A stretch of DNA of 40,687 bases. Source: Terriglobia bacterium (GTDB lineage Bacteria > Acidobacteriota > Terriglobia > Bryobacterales > Bryobacteraceae). Each line of letters begins with the position of its first letter. Within the stretch, counting starts at the first letter, position 1. The DNA lies in contig JAIQFL010000067.1 in NCBI GenBank assembly GCA_020073365.1, positions 1 to 40,687 of the forward strand, written 5' to 3'. Shown here one piece after another: positions 28,463 through 36,566 of the stretch. Position numbers and translations under genes: made by a program. The notes below the pieces were generated by a model. It did not search any database. It was given only the letters and a program-made list of their open reading frames with translations, and was not told where the DNA came from.

Positions 28463-29950
28463 TTACTTCTTCGCGCTGGCCGGCAGTTCCGCCACCAGGC
28501 GTAGCGAAACCGACAGTTCATCGAGCTGGAAGTGCGGTTTCAAGAAGGCGATGGCGCGGTATGCACCGGGCTTTCCTGGAACCTCCGCCACTTCGATGCT
28601 GGCCGCGGACAGGGGCTTCTGAGCCTTGATGGTTGGTCCCACATCCCCCACCGCGACGTAATGCTGGATCCACTGGTTGAGGAAGTGCTGGCAGTCCGAT
28701 CGCGACATGAAGCTGCCGATCTTGTCCCGCATCATGGCTTTGAGGTAGTGCGCGAAGCGCGATATCGCCATCATGTAGGGCAACTGGGTAGAGAGCCGCG
28801 CGTTGGCGTTGGCCGCGTCCTTATCGTACAGTTTGGGCTTCTGCGCCGACTGCACGCTGAAGAATGCGGCATAGTCGGTGTCTTTGCAGTGCACCAGCGG
28901 GATGAACCCCTGGTCCGCCAACTCCTTTTCGCGACGGTCGGTAATGGGCGACTCCGTGGGGCACTTGAGCGCGATCTCTCCCTCGTCGGTAGTGAAGTTG
29001 TGCGTCGGCAGGCCCTCCACCAGGCCGCCGCCCTCCACCCCGCGGATCGCCGCGCACCACCCGTAACGGGCGAACGCATTGGTGAGCCGCGCGCCTAAAC
29101 AGTAAGCCGCGTTGCTCCACAGGTATTTGGAGTGGTCCGTGCCGTCCACCCCCTCTTCATAATTGAATCCATCCACCGACGCGCCGTTCTTGCCGTAGGG
29201 CAGGCGCATGAGGATGTGGGGCAGGCACATTCCAACGTAGCGTGAATCCTCGCTCATCCGGAAGCTCTTCCACTTGGCATACTCGGTGGTATCGAAGATC
29301 TTCCCGATGTCGCGCGGATTGCCGATGGCCGTGAAGCTGTCCATGTTGAACATGTCCGACGATGCCGCCGTCAGAAACGGCGCATGCGCCGCCGCCGCCA
29401 CGTTGGACACCTTCTCCAGCAACTCGATGTCCTCCGGCCCTTTGCCGAACTCGTAGTCGCCGACCATGGCAGCGAATGGGGCGCCGCCGAAGACGCCGTA
29501 CTCTTCCTCGTACACTTTCTTGAAGAGCGCGCTCTGGTCGAACTCCGGCGCCCGCTGCATGTCGCGCAACAGTTCCCGCTTGGTGACATTCAGCACCCGG
29601 ATCTTCAACATCGAGCTGGTCTCGCTCTGATCCATCAGGTACTTCAGTCCCCGCCAGCTTCCCTCCAGTTTCTGGAAAGGCTCACTGTGCAGGACTTCGT
29701 TGAGCTGGATGGAAATCAGGTGATCGATCTGCGCGATGCGCGCCGTGATCATGGCTTCGGCATCCTTGGACACCGTCATGGCGCCTTCCAGCACCTGCGC
29801 CACGAACTCCCGCACCAGGTTTTTGCCACGCTCCCTGGCTGCCGGGTCGCGCGCCAGCCGGCCCTGCTCTACGATCTGGTCGAGCAAGCTGACCTGCTCG
29901 GTCGTTTGTTCCGCGGCTTGTGGCACTGCCGCCTGTTGAGCATCACTCAT
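28463..29950 (-). CDS. tssC: Type VI secretion sheath large subunit TssC (VipB)
   Basis: The 495-residue product is a full-length contractile sheath subunit. It has the usual blocks LNEVLHSEPFQKLEGSWRGL, ETSSMLKIRVLNVTKREL, FGGAPFAAMVGDYEFGKGPE, AHAPFLTAASSDMFNMDSF, LPHILMRLPYG and FARYGWCAAIRGVEGGGLVE. The ATG at 29950 has GGAGGG 6 nt upstream and overlaps the tssB stop by 8 nt, matching the stoichiometric TssB/TssC need. After the stop come two hairpins and hcp. Confidence 0.96.
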   Translation of the reverse strand: MSDAQQAAVPQAAEQTTEQVSLLDQIVEQGRLARDPAARERGKNLVREFVAQVLEGAMTVSKDAEAMITARIAQIDHLISIQLNEVLHSEPFQKLEGSWRGLKYLMDQSETSSMLKIRVLNVTKRELLRDMQRAPEFDQSALFKKVYEEEYGVFGGAPFAAMVGDYEFGKGPEDIELLEKVSNVAAAAHAPFLTAASSDMFNMDSFTAIGNPRDIGKIFDTTEYAKWKSFRMSEDSRYVGMCLPHILMRLPYGKNGASVDGFNYEEGVDGTDHSKYLWSNAAYCLGARLTNAFARYGWCAAIRGVEGGGLVEGLPTHNFTTDEGEIALKCPTESPITDRREKELADQGFIPLVHCKDTDYAAFFSVQSAQKPKLYDKDAANANARLSTQLPYMMAISRFAHYLKAMMRDKIGSFMSRSDCQHFLNQWIQHYVAVGDVGPTIKAQKPLSAASIEVAEVPGKPGAYRAIAFLKPHFQLDELSVSLRLVAELPASAKK

Positions 29951-30464
29951 GGGATCCCTCCGTTGTGCCTATCTCTTTGCGCAACTGCGCCAGCTTGTTC
30001 TCATCGGTGACGCTGGTGCGCAGCAACTCCTCCAATTTGTCGTTGCCTTGCAGGTTGCCGCGCAGATCCTGCATGCGGCTCCGCAATTCCAACAGTTCCC
30101 GCAACGGGCGCACCTGTCGCGCCACATTCTCCGGGGCGAAATCGTCCAGGTTCTTGAAATGTAAGTCGACCTTCAAATTGCCCGCGTTCGGATCTTCGCT
30201 CAGCTTGTTCTCAACGGAGAACGCCAAGTGTGGCCTCATGCTCTCAAGCACCTGGTCGAAGTTATCGGGATTGACTTCCACGAATTTCCGGTCTTTGAGG
30301 CGTGCCAGCGGATCCACCGGCTGCCCGGTGAAATCCCCCAGAACCCCTAAGACAAACGGCAACTCCTTCAGTTCGATCGCATCGCCGATTTCCACATCGT
30401 AAGTGATCTGGACTCGCGGCGACCGTACACGATCTAATTTGTGTTGGGTACTCTCTCTCGCCAT
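29943..30464 (-). CDS. tssB: Type VI secretion sheath small subunit TssB (VipA)
   Basis: The 173-residue product has the family motifs RVQITYDVEIGDAIELKELP, FVLGVLGDFTG, RKFVEVNPDNFDQVLESMRP and LKVDLHFKNLDDFAPENVAR. With TssC it forms the contractile sheath, and its N-terminal helix region is the TagJ contact in known systems. GGGGGTAGG precedes ATG 30464. It is the first gene of the T6SS block, with a 157-nt leader behind it that should hold the operon promoter. Confidence 0.95.
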   Translation of the reverse strand: MARESTQHKLDRVRSPRVQITYDVEIGDAIELKELPFVLGVLGDFTGQPVDPLARLKDRKFVEVNPDNFDQVLESMRPHLAFSVENKLSEDPNAGNLKVDLHFKNLDDFAPENVARQVRPLRELLELRSRMQDLRGNLQGNDKLEELLRTSVTDENKLAQLRKEIGTTEGSHE

Positions 30465-30570
30465 TTACCTACCCCCATGTCTGATTAGCGCAGTGTTTTT
30501 TCCAAACCAGCGCTTTTTGGAACGGGCATTTTTTTATGTGGCCGAAACCAGCATCCCCGTTCCTCGTTGG

Positions 30571-30596
30571 ATTATACGACCTAACCACCAAGGTGG
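30571..30596 (-). promoter_or_regulatory. Candidate T6SS operon promoter (-10) with overlapping palindrome
   Basis: On the minus strand a perfect TATAAT (30571-30576) lies about 107 nt upstream of tssB. A 12-nt palindrome CCACCAAGGTGG (30585-30596) occupies the spacer/-35 area. The best -35-like hexamer, TTGGAC, is 23 nt upstream of the -10, which is too far. The promoter may be activated or repressed through the palindrome. No convincing sigma-54 GG-N10-GC element was found. Confidence 0.35.
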
Positions 30597-30621
30597 GATG
30601 TCCAACGGCCAATATTAAGTA

Positions 30622-32193
30622 CTAGCCCCCTGTTGAAGACGCGCCATCCGTGCGATTACGCACAGTTACGGCAACGGGTCGCCAATCCGGCAATCTCAGA
30701 GCGCCCACAGACACCAGCACGCCCAACCCCCTGGCAAACTCTTCGATGGGAACGTCCTCCCGAATGATGTTGTCACGCTTGGCGCGCTCGAAATGCTCCC
30801 GCCATGTCCTGACGCCGTCACAATCGGGGATGAGTTTCGTCAGCCAGTCTTCGCAGCGAAGAGACAACCGGAACGGCCCAGGAATCTCGAGCCGGAACTC
30901 CTGCTTCTGGAACTGTCCATCGCGGAGGCGGTACGCCACCAGCAGTTCGTTTTGCGGGTCGCCCACCGGCCGGCTCTCCAGCAGCATTTCGACGTGGTCG
31001 GGACGGGTGAGCGCTATATGCCACTCCAGCAGCCATTCCAGGTCGCTCCTGGTGTAGCCCTCTCCCCTTACGGCGCGCCTCGTCACCTCTTGCCGGGGCT
31101 GTTCATGCCTCTCGATCAACAGGGTCGCGTAGACCATGGCTACCGTCCGCGTGCGCTCCCAGAGGGCCAGCCAATTGCGGCTCTCCTCCACGAGGCGGTT
31201 CTGGTCGTTGGCAAGGTACTCCCCCGGGGAAAGGCGGGTATGGACGGCCAGCATCACATCAAACTCCTTGTGCGCGTCCCCCAGCCACTTGCGAATTCGC
31301 TGTTCGAAGGTCTCGCCCTCGCGGTCCGTGGCCACCTGCAACGAGTGGAAGCGTCCGCCCGGCCGAAGATATTGTGGAAGACCTTCGACGGTGCGCCGGA
31401 TCACCTGCTCGCCATCGTCGCCCGAGACGGCAAACACGTGGTCCGCCCGCCTGACCTTGGCGGGGACGTAAGGAGGGTGGATCACGATACGGTCGAAGGT
31501 CAGCCCCTCGACCGGCGCATAGAGGTCGCCCATCCCAACCGTTAGATTCTCCAGACCGGCGAGGCGGCGGTTGAACTCGGCAAAAAGAACCGAGCGATCG
31601 GTGATGTCCGTGGCCCAGACCTGGCGCGCCTGGCGCGCTCCCCGCAATGCGGCGACCCCGGTCCCGGTCCCCATATCCAGCATGGAGTCGCATGGCGTGG
31701 AGGGCAATTCGGCCATGAAGCTCTGCGTCGTGTCGAAGACAGGGGGGTATACGATGTCGGGCGGATACGGCGTCCGGGAACCGTCCGGAGCGGCTCCCCG
31801 GTCGCACAGTGTCCAGACCCCGTATGCCGGCAGAATCGCCGCCGTGGCGAAGACCATTCCCTGCGGGGCGTGATCGCGAGCCAGCAGGCCCAACCGGTCG
31901 AACAACGGCACGGTGCCGGACGGCAGGGCCGCCGCCAGTTTCGCCTCTTCGACGAACCCGCAATCGAAGAACAGGGCAATCATGGCGTCCAGGGGATCTT
32001 GAATGGACCGGCCGCCCTCCGGAGGCGCGGAGTAGTTCGCCACGCTCTCGATTTTCAGTCGCCCTCGGATCCCTTCATCGTGGTAGCCCGACTCTTCAAT
32101 CAAGCGTCGTAGGGCGGCGAAATCGGCATCGGTTCCCGGTTGCGGGACCTTCTGGAACCAGGGGCCGGCAATGTTTGGCGCGGTGGCAGACAT
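30622..32193 (-). CDS. Class I SAM-dependent methyltransferase with extra N- and C-terminal domains (PrmC-like core)
   Basis: The 523-residue product carries the SAM-binding motif LDMGTGTGVAAL (about 172-183), an acidic ATDITDRSV at motif II and IHPPYVP (238-244). The last is an (N/D)PPY-like motif with His in the first place, as in protein-glutamine or nucleic-acid N-methyltransferases. About 165 residues precede the core (YHDEGIRGRLKIESVANYSA) and about 220 follow it. The start MSATAPNIAG is chosen at ATG 32193; the extension upstream is unconvincing. The substrate is unknown. Its stop is 157 nt from tssB on the same strand, so read-through into the T6SS operon is possible. Confidence 0.75.
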   Translation of the reverse strand: MSATAPNIAGPWFQKVPQPGTDADFAALRRLIEESGYHDEGIRGRLKIESVANYSAPPEGGRSIQDPLDAMIALFFDCGFVEEAKLAAALPSGTVPLFDRLGLLARDHAPQGMVFATAAILPAYGVWTLCDRGAAPDGSRTPYPPDIVYPPVFDTTQSFMAELPSTPCDSMLDMGTGTGVAALRGARQARQVWATDITDRSVLFAEFNRRLAGLENLTVGMGDLYAPVEGLTFDRIVIHPPYVPAKVRRADHVFAVSGDDGEQVIRRTVEGLPQYLRPGGRFHSLQVATDREGETFEQRIRKWLGDAHKEFDVMLAVHTRLSPGEYLANDQNRLVEESRNWLALWERTRTVAMVYATLLIERHEQPRQEVTRRAVRGEGYTRSDLEWLLEWHIALTRPDHVEMLLESRPVGDPQNELLVAYRLRDGQFQKQEFRLEIPGPFRLSLRCEDWLTKLIPDCDGVRTWREHFERAKRDNIIREDVPIEEFARGLGVLVSVGALRLPDWRPVAVTVRNRTDGASSTGG

Positions 32194-32360
32194 GTAGGGT
32201 AGGATAACGCCAGCCGCCAGGATGCAATGTATGGAAATGCACGGATCATGGCGCTTGGCGATTCCCCCGGTTCTGGTACTGTCATTCAGCGTCTTCCGCA
32301 AGCAGGGACATGGCCGGCCAGCGCTTACCAGCCCACGGACATTTTGCGACACTGAACAAT

Positions 32361-33248
32361 ATGAGTCACTCGGAGCGCTGGCCGCCCTTGCCGCTAAGCG
32401 AATGGCAGACCACCTACCGCACCCTTCACATGTGGACGCAGATCGTTGGCAAGGTCCGCATGGCCCTCTCGCCGCCCATGAATCATTGGTGGCACGTCAC
32501 CCTGTATGTCAACTCACGTGGGCTGACAACGGGACCAATACCGTACCCGCCGGGCGTCTTCGAAATTCAGTTCGACTTTCAGAAGCATGAGGTGAACATC
32601 TCTACCAGCCGAGGTCCCAGCGCATCGCGGCCATTGCGAGGCGAGTCGGTTGTCGGCTTCTACAGCGGGGTATTCGAGGCGCTGGCAGGGTTGGGCATCG
32701 CGGTCGAAATCAATCTCAAGCCCCAGGAGGTAGCGGACGCCGTTCCGTTCGACCAGGACTACGCCAACTGCTCCTACGACCCCGAGTACGCGCATCGTTT
32801 TTGGCAAATCCTCGTCTCCAGCGGCAAAGTGCTCCAACGGTTCCGAGCGAAGTTCACGGGTAAATGCAGTCCGGTTCACTTCTTCTGGGGCAGTTTTGAC
32901 CTGGCGTGCACGCGTTTTTCCGGCCGGCTCGCGCCGCCACGAAAAGGCGTAATCAGCGGCCCGGCCTATTCGCACGAGGTATCGAGTGCCGGCTTCTGGC
33001 CTGGCGGCGGCGCTGTGGACAGTCCCGTGTTTTACTCGTATACCGTGCCTCCGCCCGCCGGCCTGGAAACGCAGCCGGTACGCCCCGCGGGCGCGAGTTG
33101 GAACACGCAACTCTCCGAGTTCATTCTGAGGTACGACGACGTGCGCCGTGCGGAATCGCCAGAGGAAGCGTTATACGAGTTCTTGGAGAGCACGTATGAT
33201 GCGGGAGCGCGTCTCGGCCAATGGGACCGCGCCGCGTTGGAGAGTTGA
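32361..33248 (+). CDS. DUF5996 family protein
   Basis: The 295-residue product starts MSHSERWPPLPLSEWQTTYR and continues TLHMWTQIVGKVRMALSP, NHWWHVTLYVNSRGLTTGPI and FEIQFDFQKHEV, the conserved N-terminal blocks of DUF5996. Later blocks include SPVHFFWGSFDLACTRFSGR, SHEVSSAGFWPGGG and PVFYSYTVPPP. The family is widespread in soil bacteria, with no assigned reaction known to me. Many conserved His/Trp residues hint at an enzyme. It is divergent from the methyltransferase, with 167 nt between the starts. The ribosome binding site is weak. Confidence 0.85.
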   Translation: MSHSERWPPLPLSEWQTTYRTLHMWTQIVGKVRMALSPPMNHWWHVTLYVNSRGLTTGPIPYPPGVFEIQFDFQKHEVNISTSRGPSASRPLRGESVVGFYSGVFEALAGLGIAVEINLKPQEVADAVPFDQDYANCSYDPEYAHRFWQILVSSGKVLQRFRAKFTGKCSPVHFFWGSFDLACTRFSGRLAPPRKGVISGPAYSHEVSSAGFWPGGGAVDSPVFYSYTVPPPAGLETQPVRPAGASWNTQLSEFILRYDDVRRAESPEEALYEFLESTYDAGARLGQWDRAALES

Positions 33249-33309
33249 ACATTTCCGGCGGCCGACGGTCATACCTGGCTTCCGCAGATAAGCCCGCGTC
33301 GCGCGGTGT

Positions 33310-33819
33310 ATGGTTCCTGGAGTGGTGATCCTGGCAGTTTATGGCTCTGTTCTGAGCCTGGGCCTTTTGTTGGCCATCGCACGACGACGCACGCTCCTGG
33401 TTCGCGGCCAAGGCTTCTTCACGCTCAGCGGGATTTCGGCGATTGTGGCGCTGGGGTCGTGGACGATTCGCGGAGGGGGGATCGACACTTGGCTCAGCGT
33501 GGTGTGGCTGGCGGTCCTGGCGGCGGCGCTGGCGGCCCGACCGCGATGGTTTTTCCTTTGGCACGATCCCGAAGTCTTCGCGAATGTGGTGGAGGGCTCG
33601 CTGCGAATGTTGCTCATCTCCTTCATCAAGACCGAGGCTGGATACGACCTGAAACTACGCGACGGGAATGTGTACCTCGAGCTCCGCGCCGGTCCGTGCC
33701 GAACCGCGGTGCTGAGATTCCGGCAGAGTCAGGAAAACCGGAAGGGGGACCTGATGCGTTCTCTCCTGAGAAAAAGGTTCGACCCATTGTTTCCCCGGCT
33801 CAAGATTCATATACGATGA
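33310..33819 (+). CDS. Small membrane protein, hypothetical
   Basis: The 169-residue product has two to three N-terminal membrane helices (VVILAVYGSVLSLGLLLAIA; FFTLSGISAIVALGSW; WLSVVWLAVLAAALAARP). The rest is a charged cytoplasmic tail ending RFDPLFPRLKIHIR. No family is recognised and no good ribosome binding site is seen before ATG 33310. It ends 28 nt before the SRPBCC gene on the same strand, so it may be the first gene of the biosynthetic operon, for example a transporter partner or immunity factor; this is speculation. Confidence 0.6.
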   Translation: MVPGVVILAVYGSVLSLGLLLAIARRRTLLVRGQGFFTLSGISAIVALGSWTIRGGGIDTWLSVVWLAVLAAALAARPRWFFLWHDPEVFANVVEGSLRMLLISFIKTEAGYDLKLRDGNVYLELRAGPCRTAVLRFRQSQENRKGDLMRSLLRKRFDPLFPRLKIHIR

Positions 33820-33847
33820 AAGTACCTATTTCCCGAGAGGGGGCAAT

Positions 33848-34285
33848 GTGTCGAAGATTATCAGAACCGTAAAACTCCCGGCGGATCCGCAGCGTGTGAT
33901 CGAGTACATCTCCGATGTGCAGAATCACCCCGCGTTCATATCTCCGCTGAAGTCGGTCACCGGCCTGTCCGGCGGCTCACACCAGATCGGTACGCACTGG
34001 GATTGGACGTTCCTGATGGCCGGGGTCGAAATTCAGGGGCGCGCCGAAACGGTGGCCTTCGAGGAAGGCAGGCACTTTTCCTTCCGGACAACCTCTGGCG
34101 TGGAAAGCACTTTTTCCTACTCGGCCGAGCAGGACGGAAATGGCTCGAAGTTCACCCTGCAAGTGGAGTACAAGGTGCCTTCGGCGGTGCTTGCCAAAGT
34201 CCTGGATAGCGCTATCGTCGAGCGCCAAAATGAAGCGGAAGGCGACCGGACGGCGGCCAATCTCAAGGCCATCTTTGAGGGGTAG
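33848..34285 (+). CDS. SRPBCC (START/polyketide-cyclase-like) family protein
   Basis: The 145-residue product starts at GTG 33848 with GAGGGGG a few nt upstream. The fold signature is clear: a beta strand IIRTVKLPADPQRVIEYISD, then HPAFISPLKSVTGLSGG, GTHWDWTFLMAGVEIQGRAE, HFSFRTTSGVESTFSYSAE and a long C-terminal helix (EAEGDRTAANLKAIFEG). SRPBCC proteins bind hydrophobic ligands and include aromatase/cyclases of polyketide pathways. It overlaps the KASIII gene by 11 nt, so a role in shaping or releasing the pathway product is a reasonable inference. Confidence 0.85.
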   Translation: MSKIIRTVKLPADPQRVIEYISDVQNHPAFISPLKSVTGLSGGSHQIGTHWDWTFLMAGVEIQGRAETVAFEEGRHFSFRTTSGVESTFSYSAEQDGNGSKFTLQVEYKVPSAVLAKVLDSAIVERQNEAEGDRTAANLKAIFEG

Positions 34286-35234
34286 AGGCAACCACGCGCC
34301 GGCCGGCATCCCGCACCTCGCCTACTGTCTTCCGGCGCGGTCGGTCACGGTTCGAGATCTGGCGTCCCAAGGGAAGGTCGACAGCACGACCGAGCAACTG
34401 GGCCATCTCGGTTTCCGCCGGTTGTTTGTGGCCGAGGAGGAAACTTCGTACGATCTTGCCAAGGGCGCGGTGAGGAAACTGTTTCGCTCGGCGGGCGTGG
34501 CGTCCGCGGAAATCGACGCGTTGATCTATGCGAGCGCGCTTTCGGAGGAACGCCCGCGGAGGAGCGCCGATCTGAGCAGCCTGTTTCGTTACCCCGCCAC
34601 AGCCTTGCAGTATGAATTCGAGCTCACGCGGGCCAACGTGATCGGACTGGCGCAGGCGGGATGCGTTTCCTTCCTGAGCGCCATTCGCCTGGCGTCCAAC
34701 CTGCTGGTGAGCGAACCGGCCGTCCGCCGCGTGTTGTGCGTCAGCGCGGACGCGCTTCCCAAGGGCTCCCACCGCGAGGTACTGTACAACTTGATCAGCG
34801 ACGGCGCGGCCGCCGCGCTGGTGGAGCGGAACCCCGGGAGCAACCGCATCGTGGCTCACACGCAGGTGACCAAAGGCTATTTCTGGGACCCGAAAAACAA
34901 GGGCAACGAGATCGTGGCGTCGTATTTTGCGACCGCGCGTCACGTGATCCAGGAGACTCTGGAGAAGGCGCATCTGCAAATGTCGGACATCGCCATGGTG
35001 ATTCCGCACAACGTCAACCGGAGGAGCTGGGATATTCTGCGCCGGTTGTTGGACATCCCGTCCGCGCGCTTCTTCGGAGGGAACATTGGCCGCAAGGGCC
35101 ACACCATTGCCGCCGACAACGCCATCAATCTTTGCGACGCCGTAAGAGCCGGCAAGGTGAATCGCGGAGACTACCTGCTGCTATTCACTTTTGGGTTCGG
35201 CGCCCACTGGGCTTGCACCATTCTGGAGCACTGA
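34275..35234 (+). CDS. 3-oxoacyl-ACP synthase III (FabH/KASIII-like) with altered active-site Asn
   Basis: The product is ~319 residues from the likely TTG start at 34275 (AAGG 6 nt upstream); the longer open frame reads through the SRPBCC gene. KASIII blocks are IDALIYASALS, LTRANVIGLAQAGCVSFLSA with nucleophile Cys130, and VIPHNVNRR with His245. The region equivalent to GNTSAAS of E. coli FabH reads GHTIAADN, so the catalytic Asn appears to be His276, though N270 lies nearby in a GGN. The enzyme probably condenses or transfers an acyl/aminoacyl group between carrier proteins. The unusual residue suggests altered decarboxylation chemistry or an acyltransferase. It is followed 5 nt later by the reductase. 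Confidence 0.8.
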   Translation: MRGRGNHAPAGIPHLAYCLPARSVTVRDLASQGKVDSTTEQLGHLGFRRLFVAEEETSYDLAKGAVRKLFRSAGVASAEIDALIYASALSEERPRRSADLSSLFRYPATALQYEFELTRANVIGLAQAGCVSFLSAIRLASNLLVSEPAVRRVLCVSADALPKGSHREVLYNLISDGAAAALVERNPGSNRIVAHTQVTKGYFWDPKNKGNEIVASYFATARHVIQETLEKAHLQMSDIAMVIPHNVNRRSWDILRRLLDIPSARFFGGNIGRKGHTIAADNAINLCDAVRAGKVNRGDYLLLFTFGFGAHWACTILEH

Positions 35235-35239
35235 CCGCC

Positions 35240-36298
35240 ATGGGAACGCTGTTGATTACGGGGGCCTCCGGAACGATCGGGCGCGGATTGGCCGATCGCT
35301 GGCGGTTTGACCGGGACATTCTGGCGCTCCACCATAGGAACCATCCACCGGCTTACTGCGGGAGAGTTCAGGGAGACGTAACGCAGCCGAAGCTGGGCCT
35401 TGGCCGGGAGGACCATGCCGCCCTCTCCTCCCGTGTGACCGAGATTCTCCACTGCGCCGCGCTGACGGAATTCACAGCTTCGCGCGAACAGGCGGAGAGG
35501 GTGAACGTGCTCGGAACGCTCAACGTCCTGGCGTTTGGCCGGGACTGCCGGAAGTTGGAACGGATCGGAGTCCTCAGCACGGCTTATGTCGCGGGGCGGC
35601 GCCGAGGTCTCATTCTGGAGCGCGAGCTGGAACATAGAGCGGGATTCGTCAACGTCTACGAACAGTCGAAGTACAGGATGGAGCAGAAGCTGCGGCAGGC
35701 CATGAAAGGACTACCGATCGCGGTCTACCGGCTCAGCACCGTGGCCGCCAGCGCGCGCAACGGCAGGGTGGAGCGGTACCACGCGCTCGACCGCGCCTTG
35801 CGGCTCTTCTACAACGGGCTCGTGCCGATGTTGCCGGGTTGGGAGACCAGTGCGATCGATCTGATCTCTTCGGATTACGCCGTTGACGCGATCGCCCACT
35901 TGTTCTCCAGGCGGTTCCAGGCCGGCAAGACCTATCACATTGTGGCGCCGGAGACCGACCTGATCCCGCTGCCGGAGTTTCTGAACCTTACCGCCGACCT
36001 GTTTGCGCGGTTCGACCGGCGCTGGAAGTCGCGCGTGGTGGCGCAACCGCCCATCGTGCCGCTCGAGACATTCCGGCTGCTGGAGCGGTCGGTGGAGCGA
36101 GCCGGCAACCCGATTCTGCGACAGGTGGTCCGCACCACGGGCGCGTTCGTTCCACAGCTTTGTTATGACAAGCGGTTCGATAGCTCCAATATGCGGCGAG
36201 GAATCCGTGGCGCCGGAATCGAGCCGCGGCCCCTGCGCGATTTCTATCCGGCGTTCATCCGGCACTGCCTGCGGACCCGGTGGGGCGCGGAAGGGTGA
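35240..36298 (+). CDS. NAD(P)-dependent extended SDR / thioester-reductase-like protein
   Basis: The 352-residue product starts MGTLLITGASGTIGRGLADR with the Rossmann motif TGASGTIG (7-14). The expected catalytic residues follow: VLSTAY (Ser113/Thr114) and YEQSK (Tyr140, Lys144). HCAALTEFTA and VNVLGTLNVL match the NAD_binding_4/epimerase-like group, which includes carrier-protein thioester reductases and 3-beta-HSD types. The C-terminal ~150 residues are variable (VAPETDLIPLPEFLNLTADL). It ends 1 nt before the ACP start (TGACATG). I infer reduction of an ACP-bound thioester or keto group. Confidence 0.82.
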   Translation: MGTLLITGASGTIGRGLADRWRFDRDILALHHRNHPPAYCGRVQGDVTQPKLGLGREDHAALSSRVTEILHCAALTEFTASREQAERVNVLGTLNVLAFGRDCRKLERIGVLSTAYVAGRRRGLILERELEHRAGFVNVYEQSKYRMEQKLRQAMKGLPIAVYRLSTVAASARNGRVERYHALDRALRLFYNGLVPMLPGWETSAIDLISSDYAVDAIAHLFSRRFQAGKTYHIVAPETDLIPLPEFLNLTADLFARFDRRWKSRVVAQPPIVPLETFRLLERSVERAGNPILRQVVRTTGAFVPQLCYDKRFDSSNMRRGIRGAGIEPRPLRDFYPAFIRHCLRTRWGAEG

Positions 36299-36299
36299 C

Positions 36300-36566
36300 A
36301 TGGCAAAGGCGGCGTCAGAGGAGTTTCAACGGGACCTGACCGGTTTCGTCCGGGGGCTGGCGCCCGAGTACGCCAGGCGAATCCGCGGCACAACCCGTTT
36401 GTTCGAGAGCGGCGTCATGGATTCGTTGAAAGTGCTGGACCTCATCTCGTACCTGGAAACGGCGCTCGGGATCCGGATTCCGGACGAGAGAGTTACATTA
36501 GATAATTTCCGATCGATCCGCGCGATGACCCATGCATTCTGGAAACCGGAAGAATCAAGCCACTGA
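36300..36566 (+). CDS. Acyl/aminoacyl carrier protein 1
   Basis: The 88-residue product is a four-helix carrier protein with the phosphopantetheine attachment site ESGVMDSLKVLDLISYLE (Ser42) and the downstream LGIRIPDERVTLDNFRSI. The MDSL motif, rather than the DSL of GxDSL fatty-acid ACPs, is typical of stand-alone carriers in secondary metabolism and of carriers served by aminoacyl ligases. GGAAGGG precedes the ATG. The ligase gene starts inside its last 35 nt, making this the probable substrate of that enzyme. Confidence 0.9.
   Translation: MAKAASEEFQRDLTGFVRGLAPEYARRIRGTTRLFESGVMDSLKVLDLISYLETALGIRIPDERVTLDNFRSIRAMTHAFWKPEESSH

Noticed and set aside
34661..35239. N-terminal extension of the SDR reading frame through the KASIII gene
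   Set aside because: The sequence is Arg/Gly-rich shadow. The Rossmann motif begins at the ATG at 35240, right after the KASIII stop.
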